Source of the DNA: Paracyclopina nana
Lineage: Eukaryota; Arthropoda; Copepoda; Cyclopoida; Cyclopettidae
NCBI GenBank assembly: GCA_019096065.1
Contig: JAGUCH010000005.1
Location: 3,286,001 to 3,350,000 of the forward strand
DNA length: 64,000 nucleotides
Direction: 5' to 3'
The notes below the pieces were generated by a model. It saw only the letters and a program-made list of their open reading frames with translations. It was not told where the DNA came from and did no database searches. Of the stretch, positions 35,749 to 51,498 are shown piece by piece (position 1 is the first letter of the stretch; each line of letters begins with the position of its first letter). A program made the position numbers and the translations under genes.

Positions 35749-38700
35749 AAATATCTATGTGAGCTATGCTACACGGAAAACTAACACAGAAGTAGAATAT
35801 TTTATCACAACCATGTGTGTCAGCAGCTATGTGTGTAATTTACGGCTTTCGCCCGGATCGTACTTCATTAACATTAAATTATTAATGGTATATACTATAC
35901 ATATAAGACAGTTGTAATTAAACTGGATTGTGGATATCACTCATACATAAGCTCTTTTTGGAACAACCGAGATTATATGAGCTGTCCTAGAGCTGATGAA
36001 GAAGCCTCGCGATGAGGTTTTAAAAAACGTCCCTTTGATAGACAGAGTACGTGTGTGTGATAATGGTGCATTTTACTGCTAGCTAATCCTACAGCAAATC
36101 CTTCAGCTCCCTCGATGCTGTGTGTAAGACAGCCAAGCTTTTTAGGGCCTCACAGCTATTTGTAGCAAAGCAAAGCTTTTTTGGGGGGCCTCACTAAGAC
36201 TATATTGCATGATGTCAAATGGTAACATATAGTCTGAACCCTTAGAAGGCTGGCTACCTCTACCTTGTGGCAACCTCATCAAAAATGTCCCAAGACTGGA
36301 AAAAATAGCCCTGTTGGATGCCTGGGCCACCCTCTGATGGCATCATTCTCTTTGAAGAAGTTTTTTTGCTCCCACTAGAGCCTAACAGAAGAAGCATAAG
36401 CTAGTCGCCAAAGTTATCTGTCCACAAAAGCAGCATGTGTATCTGTAGCAATAAAATCCTGTATCTGGCCATTATTGCAAAACATTCATTGAGAAAAAGG
36501 CACTGTCTTGGGTGAATTAGCTCTCATTGAACAAGCCATCATCAAATTGACTTGTTTTGGGGACCCAAGATAGATTTGAGAACAATGTTTGCTTTTGTAC
36601 CAAAAGATGATCAGCAGCAGCAAAAAAACCCGCCCACAAGCCAATTGTGTATAGCTTGCAATGTTCTTCTGTCTTGTTAAAGAAGAAAAAACTTGGGATC
36701 TAATTCTGAGATGTAGCAGAATTCTATTGATCTTCGTTACCGCTCAAAAAAGTTCTAGCTTTCAGGCAGGTTACTATTTGGAGGAAAAAACAGCAAATGG
36801 TTTTTGTGCACCAGTTGTTGTTTTCAGTGCTTTGTTGTGCATTTGGAGCGCCGGATCGAATCAAAGCACTAGCACTCAATTTCCGAGTTTATTTGTTCTT
36901 TGAGAACAAGAAGTAGTTGTTCATCAAATGCACTTCATGCCGGAAAAACTCGCATTGGCTTTCAAATACCAGCTTCGAACTACAACATTATATAGGTGGT
37001 GCAAAATGCATCATCATCTTCTCTTGGTTGAGTTTCTCCAACCCATTAATCATTTTTGTGGTCGCTCTTTAGAAGCTTCTATGTACATCTAAAAAAAGCA
37101 CAAAACAGCTTTTCTTGAAGTCTTCATCCAGATTAGCAAGATCAAAGTTTCTCAGCTAAACGCCTTGCTAAGAATGATCAAAATATCAATAATAGATGTT
37201 TTTCAGCACAGTCTTTCCTACGAGAGTGAAAGCACTAACAAGGGTCAGGCTTTTGTTAAGTAAGTATGATTTTCCTTTGTCACTCTCTTCCACTCCGGTC
37301 GAGCGCTTGTCTTCTCACATCGTTTATCATATCCTCACCCTTCAATATTTAATGCTGCCAACCTGTCTGCTACTTGTTGTTAGCATGGGCTCATGTTACC
37401 TTCCAGATTCGCTGTACTGATAGGCGAAAGTCTACAAGTTGGTCAACATTGAGTGCTACAAATAACTTTTTCTTGCTGCCCACTGTGACTCAATTACAAC
37501 AAATGACAGGAGTGGCCAGACCAGCGAGCTAGGCTGCAGACTACTGGCTACTCCTGACCTTTTTCAAATTACTTGCTCACATTGCAGTCTTTTTCCGAGC
37601 AGTAACCAAGATTTCTCACTATAGATGCTACACAGAGCATTCATTCCTTGGCTTAAACGGAGGAAAACACTAGCATTTGATAGCAGTAGGAAATCTCATG
37701 GTTTACCTTGAGTCTCATTTGGCAGGCTGCAGGCTCAAACATTACAAGAAGCAAACGCAGCAATTGGCTCTTCCCTGGATTTGAACCAAGGCCATACGTT
37801 TTTGTCAGCCCATTTTCTTGATACATGCATTAGCAACAAATGCTGATAGCCAAGGCAGTCGTTTTTCAAAATTATCTTTTGTACAGCCAGCTTTAGATTC
37901 TCACGAGCAAGCTTAAAGTTGAAGGAAATTGAGGCACAAAGATGCTATCAAGGTAGGAGCAGGCAGTTGCAGAGTGGATGAGGCCATCATTATCCTCTGG
38001 GGAATGTGTTTTGTCTGTTTTATATGCGGTTTTCTCGTCGTTCGGTGGCTGACGGCTGGAATGGCGCTTTGTTTGTGTATGTTTTATTCAAAACGGATCG
38101 AGTTTTAAAGTCAGCAGATTTCTCTGAATTTCTGGAATCGACTTTCTCCACTCACTTTAAAGCAAACGGGGCTTTTTCAAAGCCAAGTATAACTACACAT
38201 TCAGAGTAGGCGTGATAAATAGCCATACACACAATCAGAGCGTTTTTTGCTAGGATTTATGAATTTCATGTTTTTTCATGGTGCCAACAATAAATCAGCT
38301 CGCAACTCAATTTTTGCGAGCTGCTCTAAAGCTAGAAACGAGTTAAACGTATGCTGATATATTGCATACATATCGGTCTTTGCTGATGCTGGATGTGATT
38401 TTAAACTATGTCAGAAAGTTTTTCATAAGTTGACGTTGAACTTTTAAATAACGTATAGCGCTATGCCGAAAATCTTTAATGGTGTTGTAGTCACTAACTT
38501 TGAGCTTCCTACTTCTTCATCAGGTTGTCGAGAAGGAAGCTGAGAAGTTTCCATCCTCCATTTACAATATATTCCAGCTAGCTGAATCAATTTGATTAAA
38601 CTGATGAGATTCTCAAGCTGGGCCATTTAGACAGTTTTGCCCAAGATACTTGGATATTGTGAAAGACCGCAGCAAGCAGCTGTTCCCAATGCACTTTGAG

Positions 38701-41700
38701 AGTTTCCAAGCTCTCTCTCCTTCACTCTCTCTTTCGACCAACCGACCTTGTTAATCAGGCAAAAGGCCACAGCCATTTTGAAGTTCCCCACAAATTCTTG
38801 AACTTACTTTGCCGAACAAGCTTGGATATTATTTACTGGGAAATAACAACCTCAAGTTAGAGTTATCCCTATCACATAAAAGCATCTTCAATTTCCCGAA
38901 TGTTCTCTTTAGCTCATTTCAGGCTAGATTTCCCATTAATTGGTTCTCTTTTAGTACCTCAGTATGAAAATAGGGTTTGCCCATTTAGCACAATTGCTTA
39001 GATATTTTTAGACTGTATTGCTGTCAACTGTTTTCTTTGTAAGAAAATGCACTGGGATGTACCATCATCTACCATTTTTATGCAGGGAGAAATGAACTTA
39101 CCTTTCTTTTGTGAAAGTGAATCATATGCAACACCTCAGTCACTTATCAGCTAATGAGTTAGTTTAGCTTGACACTTCACCAATAGTCGTTGAAATCAGC
39201 ACTGTGGTAAGTCTGTAGCACGAGGAGTAGCACTTTTCCGACTGAGGCCATGGATCAAGTGAGAACGGCGGCGGGCTCTTGCTTCACAGAGAGCCAACGA
39301 AGGCCGCGAAGGCCAACTTCGACGACTCTTCTTCGTCCTCGTTTCAACTAGAGCTCCAAGTCGAAGAAGAAGGCTTCAGCACCCAGAGCTCAGCTGAAGT
39401 AGAAGAAGAGGGACAATATTCCATTGAAGTCTTGACTTCGAAGGTTGCAGAAACAGCAGCAGCTGCCTTTATTATACTTTTCGCAAGTGCAAAATCTTGC
39501 AATGATGACGATGGCGTTGCAATGTAATCCTTTTTCGGAGAAAGGGAAAGTACAGTTATGGTCACGTAACAAGTAACTCCAATCAATCACTTAAAAGCAT
39601 GCTATTGGTTGTGTTAGAGTGTGGTTACAGGTTAAAAAGCTCAATTGTAATATTGCTTCACTATTCCCTTTTTTGAGACTTTGCACTCACGCGCATACGG
39701 CAAACTTTTGTAATTTATTAGTATAGAGCTTCTTCAATTCCCATGCTCAAAATGTGTCTTAATAATTGAATGCTAAGTTGCCCCTCTACATTTCGCTTCC
39801 TTTCAACGTAATAATGCGACAAATCAAAAATCCCATCACGCCAGTCCATGCATAATTAGAAAGAAAATTCCCATATTGTCACCCATTCGATATGGCCTCG
39901 ATTGATGAGCCTTTATAATTGTAGAAGATCTTTTTTGTACAGGCAGAATACACAGTGTGACTGAATTCGCGAGTTTACAGCACTGCTTATATTGGAAAAT
40001 TAGCCTGCCTTGCCCCATTGCAGCCCCCATGGTAGGACTTGTGTTTTTCCCGAGGTTGTTGCATACTAATTTTCTGCCCCTACCAACCTCTGAGAACTTT
40101 TCTTGGAGCCGAGTGAGAAGGCCAAAAAGACCAATTTGTCTAGTTTTATTGGTCTTCCACTCCCGCGCGTCCTCCTTTGTGTGAGAATGTTGCAGCTTTT
40201 TAGCTAACTGCAATATACGTAGCTTAGCTCCTTAAGAAGCTAGGTGTGACACGCATTAGATTGACACTAATTATTGATGTCACGAGACATTCTTGTTAAT
40301 TGTGGTTTTTGTGTGACCTTCCTTCTATTGTCATATAAAGTACATACTACTATATTGAATATAGTTCATCTTATATGGGCGAAAACTTCTCTTTAGAAGG
40401 AAGGTGTTCTTCACCCTTGTAGCCGGAATGATATGAGCTGCATACATGTAGGCTCTTTGGATCGAAGCAGTTTCCCATCAATCTATTACTTGTTGAAGAT
40501 CTTATCTACTATTGGAAGACACAAGTCCATTAGTGCGCCCATCTTAAGTTACAGGAAAATATTCCTTTAAGGCTCCTTTGGATAGCAAGCAAGCACAATA
40601 AATAATAGGATTTTGAATAAACACGCGCACGCGCGCGCACTTGTCTGGCAACGACACAATGTAGTGCATCCGAGTATTTGGGTAATTTTTTTCCCAAGAA
40701 AAATGCAGAAAGAAGAGAGAGATGCACTTAATGATGCAGTTCATCAGCTAAAGTGAGATTGTGCCTAACTCTGAACTTTTTTAAAGATCTGTCAGACGAT
40801 TCCGTCAAATGCAGGTACCACTTTACTTTTACTTTAAAGTATGTTCCTTCATAAAAATAAGGTAAAGAGGTGTATTGGATACAGGCAATTATTGTCATGG
40901 CTGTTGCAAGACCGCAAAGGATATGTCCAAGAATATTGGATAAGCACCAGCATGGTTGACACAAACGCTTTTCCTCATCACGTGAATGCAACACGAAAAA
41001 AGCGATGGAGTGACACGATAATTTGTCTTAATTATTACATCAAATATGACGCTTACTGTACACATGCCTCAAGGATGCTTCATTGCTAAGTCACTACAAA
41101 ATAATGGCTAGCAAAAATATTTTCTTGCTTATGTGAACTCAAATACAAGCCAATATTTTTATCGTAAGTTTGACCTTGTGTTTAACCTTTGTAACCTTTG
41201 CTCAATTCCAGAAGTTCAATTCAACGGCTGGGAATTTTGGAAATTCCTCATTGCTGACAATCGATGCTGTGTGCCGTGATGTGACATAGCATACTACAAA
41301 AAGGAAAAAAGGTTTCTTTGCCTTATGTAGCATTCTAAGTAGATTTGTCTTTGCTACAGCCTTGAGCTTCGTTCCGTCTAGGCAATTCTTCGCTGACTCA
41401 AAACAGCATTTTAAAACGTATAGAGCCAGCTGTTTGCCATATACAGACTGATTCTGAGATTTGTGAGCACTGAAGCTTAGATTTGACACTCAAGAGTGAG
41501 CACAATTCTCGGAATCAGGCTGTGTAGCAGTAGCTTCCACGTTCGGCTCAACAAGAAACCACTTTGGTGCTAAGCAGATCGAGTTGGTCGTCCAAGGCAA
41601 AAAAAGGTTAGAAAGTTGTTGGCCAGAGAGGAAACATGAGAAAACACTCTGGAGGCTCTGACTACAAAGGATTATTGATACATTTCTCGAGGTCGTAAAT

Positions 41701-44642
41701 TGGCAGGTTTAACTGTTCTTTACTTGTAGATCCTTGACCTTCCCCTTGCTAGCACAGAAACGATAAAGCCCTCGATGACACTTATCGAAGCTTATCTCCG
41801 TGGCCTTCATTCCATTGCAATGGTCTTTCTTTTCCTGACACTTTCGAGTTGATGTGTCGTAAACGACCATGCTATAAAAGGGGCGAGCATGCGGTGGTAT
41901 TTGCAAAACTTAAATTTCTCCAAAGGCCCAAGATCGATGCTGAATCATAAATCTTACTTGGAGACCCTTCCGCTGTGGGATATGAAACACAAGACCGTAG
42001 TCTCCTGAGAAAGGGCAAACTTGAGAAAAGTCTTGCGGTATGAAGTGGCTTTCCTCGTTCATTAACAAGGGAAATTACTGCTTCGTTCATAGTTAACGCA
42101 AGTTTATGCTTTTTGCTCGGCATTCACATAATTTGGTCCTCATTAAAAAATAATTGCATAAAAATTGACAAATTAATTAAGAAGTGGTTCGTAGGCCAGC
42201 CGAAAATAATGAAAACTTCTGCATGAGAAAAACACTATAAAACATTTAAGCATTTCTTAAATAACCTTAAAACAACGCACTATGCCATATAGCTATGTGG
42301 AAAATGTGAAATTCTACGTAGATGACCACCCAAAACAGTGCACTAATATTGATTTAGGAACAGTTTCCTGCTATATCTACCCATATCAATGAAGGCCACA
42401 GTAGCCATTGATTCTTTTGCTTTCCCAGTGAAACGATCAACGCTCGTTAAAGCACAACTTAATGACTCTAATAATTAATTGCTTTGTCTTTTCTTTATGA
42501 CAAAGGGGAATATACTTCTCATTCAATGCTACATGCGAAAACCGACGTCATTCAATTAGCAATAAATCAATGGAATCATAACAAGTTGGTAAAAGTAGAA
42601 TGGCACAAATTGCTCAAATTAGTTTTATATTATCTGGCTTTGCAATACTTGTGATTGGTTCGCGAACATTCCTTGACAGCATTATTAGCTTTATGCCTAC
42701 TAAAGTGGGATTAGTTTATGTAGTGAGCGAGAATATATATTTTCGAGACGATTAAAGCAAGGTTGTGCGATCGTCCCATTTTACGACTTGGCAAGCCTGT
42801 CTTCACTTTGCATTGGGTCGTTAAAAGTGCAAGTATTAAATTTGACTTTAAAGCTAATAATGAGATTGTTTTCAGTTTTGATTACCTCCGTGTATTTCGA
42901 TGAAAACCCAAACATATTTTCCAGGCTAGTGGACCGTTAGAAATTCAATATGTTATAAAAATGTCATTTTTTCATGATGGTGCTATAACAGACAATCCAT
43001 ACATTACGGTCACAACTTTTCTGTCATCCCGTCCAATGTGGTTAAAAGTATGATTGCACATTTCGTCTATGTATGTATTTACCTATATATAGTATCTGTG
43101 GTAGTTTTATTCGTCAACTTGATAGGTATCTTGAGACGAATTCGTAGGCTTCCTCGTCGCAAAAAAACCTATAAAAATCTCAATGCAGTTATCACATGCT
43201 TCACCTTAACATCTGCTTTTTAGTGCTTACCATCGCTATTGTACCGTTGACCTTTAAATTGCACATGAACGGACCAGCAAAAGCAGAGTAGAGCCAAAAT
43301 TGACTCTACTCCCAAGAGACGTTTTGCAGCATAAAAATAGCCTTTTGTAGCCTTCATGCGCAGATTGCCTTCGTTTTTAGGTCCACACTTTTGATCCTCG
43401 AGACTAGGTGCATAAAATTAATGCATACTGACATCCCATGGCCACATAAAGTCTTATGAAAATGTAATCTAAAGATTTGGAGGCTGCAGCTAAATCGGGT
43501 TGGTTAGAGGATTGATGGGCCTTCAATCTGGCTTAGTCGCATTGGAGATTAAGATTAGCGAAGTGTCTGAAGCCAGAAAAGTTCGATCACTCGCGAGACA
43601 ATGATGATCCACGTTTCGGACCAACGAGTTTGGCCTCCAGGCAGATGATGATGCCCCAACCTCGAGCCATGAAGAAGCTAGATTGAAAAATCTAACTCTT
43701 CAAAATTAGGTCAATACAGATTCATGGTGAGGTTAGAGGCATCGAATTGAAACAATCTCTTGTGAGCATTTGTCGCTGCTACTTTCCATGTGGGCATGAT
43801 GAATAGTTGTTTTACTGACACTTTGACACAGCATGGCACCAAGTGCTTTCTATGCGATGGATGCAAGCTTTATCGGAACTTTTCCCCGAGCATTGAGTCT
43901 CTCATCCAGTACACTATCATTTCCGGCTCGGATCGATCCATTTTTCGGGGTTGCCAACGCTTTCTTTTTTATGCCAAAAATCGCTAACCTTTGAGCCATA
44001 GTCCATCCTAACGAATCACGGCCAATGAGGTCAAGATAATGACAGTTGGTCAGCTTTCACTCAAAAGGATGGGAAAAGTTTTGGTGGACTCACATAGCAA
44101 GAGTGATGAGAAAGAGAGCACAACACGCAGCCATAAAAATATACTTTGGTGGCTAAACTTACAGAACTATCATTAGGAATTAACAATTTCTGCAATGCAT
44201 CATTGACAAAGATAAAACTTGAAAGTTGAATTAGCATAGTAAATTTTTCTTTATTGTTCCTCATAAAGAAAAGAGGTCATTTTCTGCAAGGATATCATCA
44301 TTTTCATTACCATAAAGACTGTATTAGAAAATAAAGAAGAACTGAGGATGGAAAACACAACAAAATTACCATGAGTGAAAGTAGTAGCAGAACGTTATAA
44401 TAATAATAATAGCAGCAGTCTTTAGATCCGAGTTTTCTCGCCGTAATTATTCTTGTACTTGCGAACACAACTTTCATAGTTACTTTTTTTTAGTAATCTC
44501 AGCACAGAAGTTGATGGGGTTAGGCAGCATCTTAAAAGGCGGCCAAATCTGCTATCATCGCCTTGCATCTGTAGTTAATGGTCTCTTGCAAATAATCACT
44601 ATGCTACAAGAGAAGACGAAGATGGCAGAACACAATATCATT
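35749..44642. other. Intergenic, with one GC-rich island
   Basis: About 8.9 kb downstream of FoxK with no gene I can support. A GC-richer island at about 39240-39500 stands out, with an ATG in CCATGG context at 39249 and a 82-codon Glu/Ser-rich frame. It could be a promoter or first exon. A CG/CA alternating run lies at 40621-40640. Confidence 0.4.
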
Positions 44643-48056
<3,414 letters not shown>

Positions 48057-48068
48057 GGTGTTTGTGTA

Positions 48069-48487
48069 GCTTTAAAACAGAGCAGAGATAGAGCTACGAC
48101 CCAAGCAGCATGTTATTATTGTGACGACTGCAAAGCTAGGCCAAGGAGGCCGCCAGACTAAAAGTAGCTGCTAGCGAACTGCAGAAAAGAGAGGCCGTAA
48201 TCAATGGCTTCACCGGAGGAAAGGCAGCACGCCACTCTAAACAAACCTCGAAAACGGAGATTTCAACCGGATTTCAACCTCCGCGACCTCCGATGCAATA
48301 GTGGGACTCAGCACTTCCGAGTCTTGGGGCACGTGCACTAATCCAGCTGAGTTGGGAGGTTTGTTTACAATGAAAACGCGTGCGCTGACGCTCCTCTGGT
48401 GAATTCCCAAAATATGTACACAAACAAATGTTACGGACGGGCCCGCCGTCCGCCATTTTCCAGCGAATTTCGCATGATTCGACTTAC
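48069..48487 (-). other. Probable intron in the FoxK 5' UTR
   Basis: On the minus strand a strong donor (CTCGG then GTAAGTC, intron from 48487) faces a strong acceptor (pyrimidine-rich, TTTTAAAG, ending at 48070) 14 bases before the FoxK ATG. The GC-rich sequence above 48488 would be the untranslated first exon. This is inferred from splice signals only. Confidence 0.5.
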
Positions 48488-49500
48488 CCGAGGCCCTCGG
48501 GGTGGTCAGAGGGTGTCGGCTAATGAGGAGTCGCTGCCAGGTGCGCGTCGGGGCCTTTAAGGTTGCGAAAATTGCACGTGACAGAGCTGTTGTCTTGGAA
48601 GCTGCTGGCGAACGTGGAGAGGAGGCGGAGCTTGTTGAAGTTAGACTAGCTGACTTGTTTAGTGGCAGCTTTCCTCGCCGACTTTTCTACGGCCGACTTG
48701 GCCAGCCGCTGCCCTCTGACTAGGCCCGAAACGTAGCAGCAGCTTCAAGATCTGGAGGGCGTAAACACCGGTCCGGTCGAAAATTTCTTTAGCCAGCCTC
48801 CTCGAGGTTTTTTCAGACAACGGGAATAGCTACCGCACTGTAATGCTTGTCAACAACATGCTCGCCGCGGAACCTTACGTAAAGCGATTAGACAATCCAA
48901 TCGGATCTAAACCAAGACACATGATTAGACTTCCCTACAAGCGCTCAAAGAACGGAATTTTTGTCGTAGCAGACATTGTCGTTGGTCTGATGTAAATGTC
49001 ACTCACTTTTTCCACACATTAAGGATGTCAAAAGTCACACGTCTTGATGCGCAAAAATTTCTCGTCATACTGGATCTCTATGGGCTGCAGGTCGCGATCC
49101 TTGAGGCTGAAAGCCATCCTACATTTTTCTTGTGGAGAAACTCAATTGAGGAATTCGATATCGCAGCCGGTTTTAAAATTTGCTGATTGCGCTATGGCTA
49201 TTTCGCGAGATTTTTACAGTAATTTTATTACCTTTGGCGATTTCGCGAGATTTTGGCCTATTTGAAAAACTGTGAAAAATAACGACTGAAAAATCAAAAC
49301 AAATAGTTGATTGTTGAAGCTGAGCCGATCAACAGTTGGATCGGAGGCATTAAAAACAACTTTTCGTTCATGACACTTGGTGAACGTGAAAGCTAACATG
49401 CCTGACATAAGCATTTTTGCCTCTTCTCCAGATGCGCGGCTCCAATTGTAATTTAGAAGGCTTCGTGGAGGCGAGATCAAATTACAAAGGTTGAACAACA
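48488..49500. promoter_or_regulatory. Region between the divergent FoxK and HHAT genes
   Basis: FoxK and HHAT start in opposite directions from this stretch, whose left part is GC-rich. It should contain both promoters and the leaders. A short plus-strand frame of 50 codons (48844-48996) is present but cannot be assigned. Confidence 0.45.
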
Positions 49501-51388
49501 ATGGCAAGTGAATTCTTGAAAAAAGAGAGAGCCAAGCTCGAGAAAAGGCTGTACCCAAGTCTAGCCGGTTGGGAAATCATCTTGTGGACCTCTACGTGGA
49601 TCTTTGGAGTCGTCTACGCGATCTACCATGTTTACCTTGCTTCAAAAAGTTAGTGTGTTCCTTGGTTGTTCAAGCGCACTTGAGCATCATTTTTCTGTCT
49701 TGTCTTGCAGTGTTCTGGCGGTCCCTCGATGTGCATGATTTTGAGCCGGGAATCTTTCCAGCCTCGAGAAAGGACGTGTCGGATTCGGAGTGGCTGGTTT
49801 TCTCAAAACATCACTTGGCTGCTATACCGTGGTGGACTCTTCATGCTTTTGGAACCAATTTTTTCCAAAGATTTCATATTACGGTGATATTATTGCGCTC
49901 TTCGTTAGAACTAGTTTAATTGATGTATCTTTAATTCAGGCTTTACCTGTCTTCCAAACGTTGCTATCATTCATCTATATTTACTTGCTGATCGGCTCCG
50001 GACCCTTGCTCCTTTTGATAGCTCAGCCCCTGGTGATATTCTTGGCTGCCAAGTTTACCAAAAATGCCATAGGAGTGTGGATAATCAGCCTCTCTATCAT
50101 TGTCTTCAATGATTTCGGCCTCATATCTCAGTTGAAGGAGTATGCATTTGAAAACGCCTCATGGCAAAGTCGCTATCTCACCCATGTCACCATGTACTGG
50201 ATCAACTCCAGATGCGTGAGCTTCTGCCTCGATCATTTCTCGGGAGATGTGAAGAGTGATGATAATTGGAATCTCTCTAGTTTGCTTAAATTGCTCTCGT
50301 TCTGCTTTTATCTGCCTCTCTGCATTAGTGGACCTCTTATCAACTACAAAGACTTTCATCATGGGGTAATCTAACATCGCAAGAATTGAAAAGCCGGCTG
50401 CAATCTAATCTTCTTCTCTAGATGTATGGAGGAGAACTTCAACCCTGGAGTTTTGTGAGGCTAACCAAGATGGCCTTACTCCTTGTCAGATATTTATTCT
50501 GGTACCTCGTGATAGAGTTGATTTTGCACTACTTTTACTTTTCTGCTCTGCATTACGAGCCCTCGCTAGCCAAACATTTAGACCTAAGAACCTTGATTGG
50601 TTTGGGCTACAGCATGGGTCAATTTTTCTACCTCAAGTATGTCTTTTTCTACGGACTTCCTCGGCCTTTTGTTCTGTCAGAAAACGTGGAGCCTCCCAAC
50701 CATCCAAAATGCGTATCTAGAGTTCACCTTTATTCCGACATGTGGAGGTTCTTTGATGCTGGCCTGCACAAATTCATGCATACGTAAGTAGGCTTTTTTT
50801 CAATCAAGGCAAGGGTGACTTGATGCAAACCCTCTCGGCCCTAGGTATATCTATGTCCCAGTACTGCAACTCATCGGAGCTGACAAACGAGGAGTTATGA
50901 CCCGCCTATTTGCGTCAACAGTCTGCTTCAGCTTTGTCTATTTGTGGCATGGCATAATGCCTCAAGTCCTCATTTGGACTTGCCTCAACTATGCTGGCAT
51001 CGTTATGGAGAGCCTTGCTAAGGCCATATGGAGCAATGATCACTATCGACGATTCGAGGTAAGTGTAATCAGTATTTTTATCTATGATGACGCATCATGA
51101 TCTATTTTATAGTCAATTTTGACACCTCGGGGACAAAGAAGGCTGCACGCGGCGTTATCAGCTCCCCTGTTCCTGATGTCGATTGTAAGTGTGCAATACT
51201 TTTTCATGCGTGAGCACCTCGGTCATGTTTTTTTGACGCGGGGCTTCTGCTCGTGGCCAATTGGAACGCCGACTCTGCTTTTCTTCATGTATTGCGGAGC
51301 GCAAACGTCGATTGAAGTGAAAAATTGGGAGATTCGTAAGCAGATTGCCAGCCTTGGGCCGATTGACGATGACGACGAGGACTCCTAG
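49501..51388 (+). CDS. Hhat: HHAT, Hedgehog N-palmitoyltransferase (MBOAT family)
   Basis: Attaches palmitate to the N-terminal Cys of Hedgehog in the endoplasmic reticulum; Drosophila calls it rasp. Six exons: 49501-49648, 49711-49883, 49940-50365, 50422-50783, 50845-51058 and 51113-51388; 533 codons including stop, 532 residues, slightly longer than the roughly 490 of vertebrate HHAT. The protein is strongly hydrophobic with many membrane helices. The signature region reads DMWRFFDAGLHKFMHTYIYV, then FVYLWHG; D361 and H405 correspond to the conserved Asp and His of the MBOAT centre. The C-terminus ends in an acidic DDDDED tail. Introns are only 54-62 bases. Porcupine and other MBOATs share the fold, but the MWRFFDxGLH context is typical of HHAT. 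Confidence 0.92.
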
Positions 51389-51498
51389 GCAAAGCTTTGA
51401 AATTGATCATGACTTTCAGAAAGTTTATATTTCCGTTTGAGATAAAATGTTTTGTTGTATCTTAAGTCACAGCAATTTTGTCATGACGAACGAACTGA

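Noticed and set aside
37757..37842. tRNA-like segment on the minus strand with a good T-arm (CCTTG GTTCAAATC CAGGG)
   Set aside because: The 86-base candidate has a poor acceptor stem (about five of seven pairs) and no convincing A box or anticodon arm. It may be a chance match or an old SINE head.
49029..49116. Minus-strand peptide MAFSLKDRDLQPIEIQYDEK region, 29 codons, after an AG
   Set aside because: Too short, with no continuation on either side that I could join in phase.
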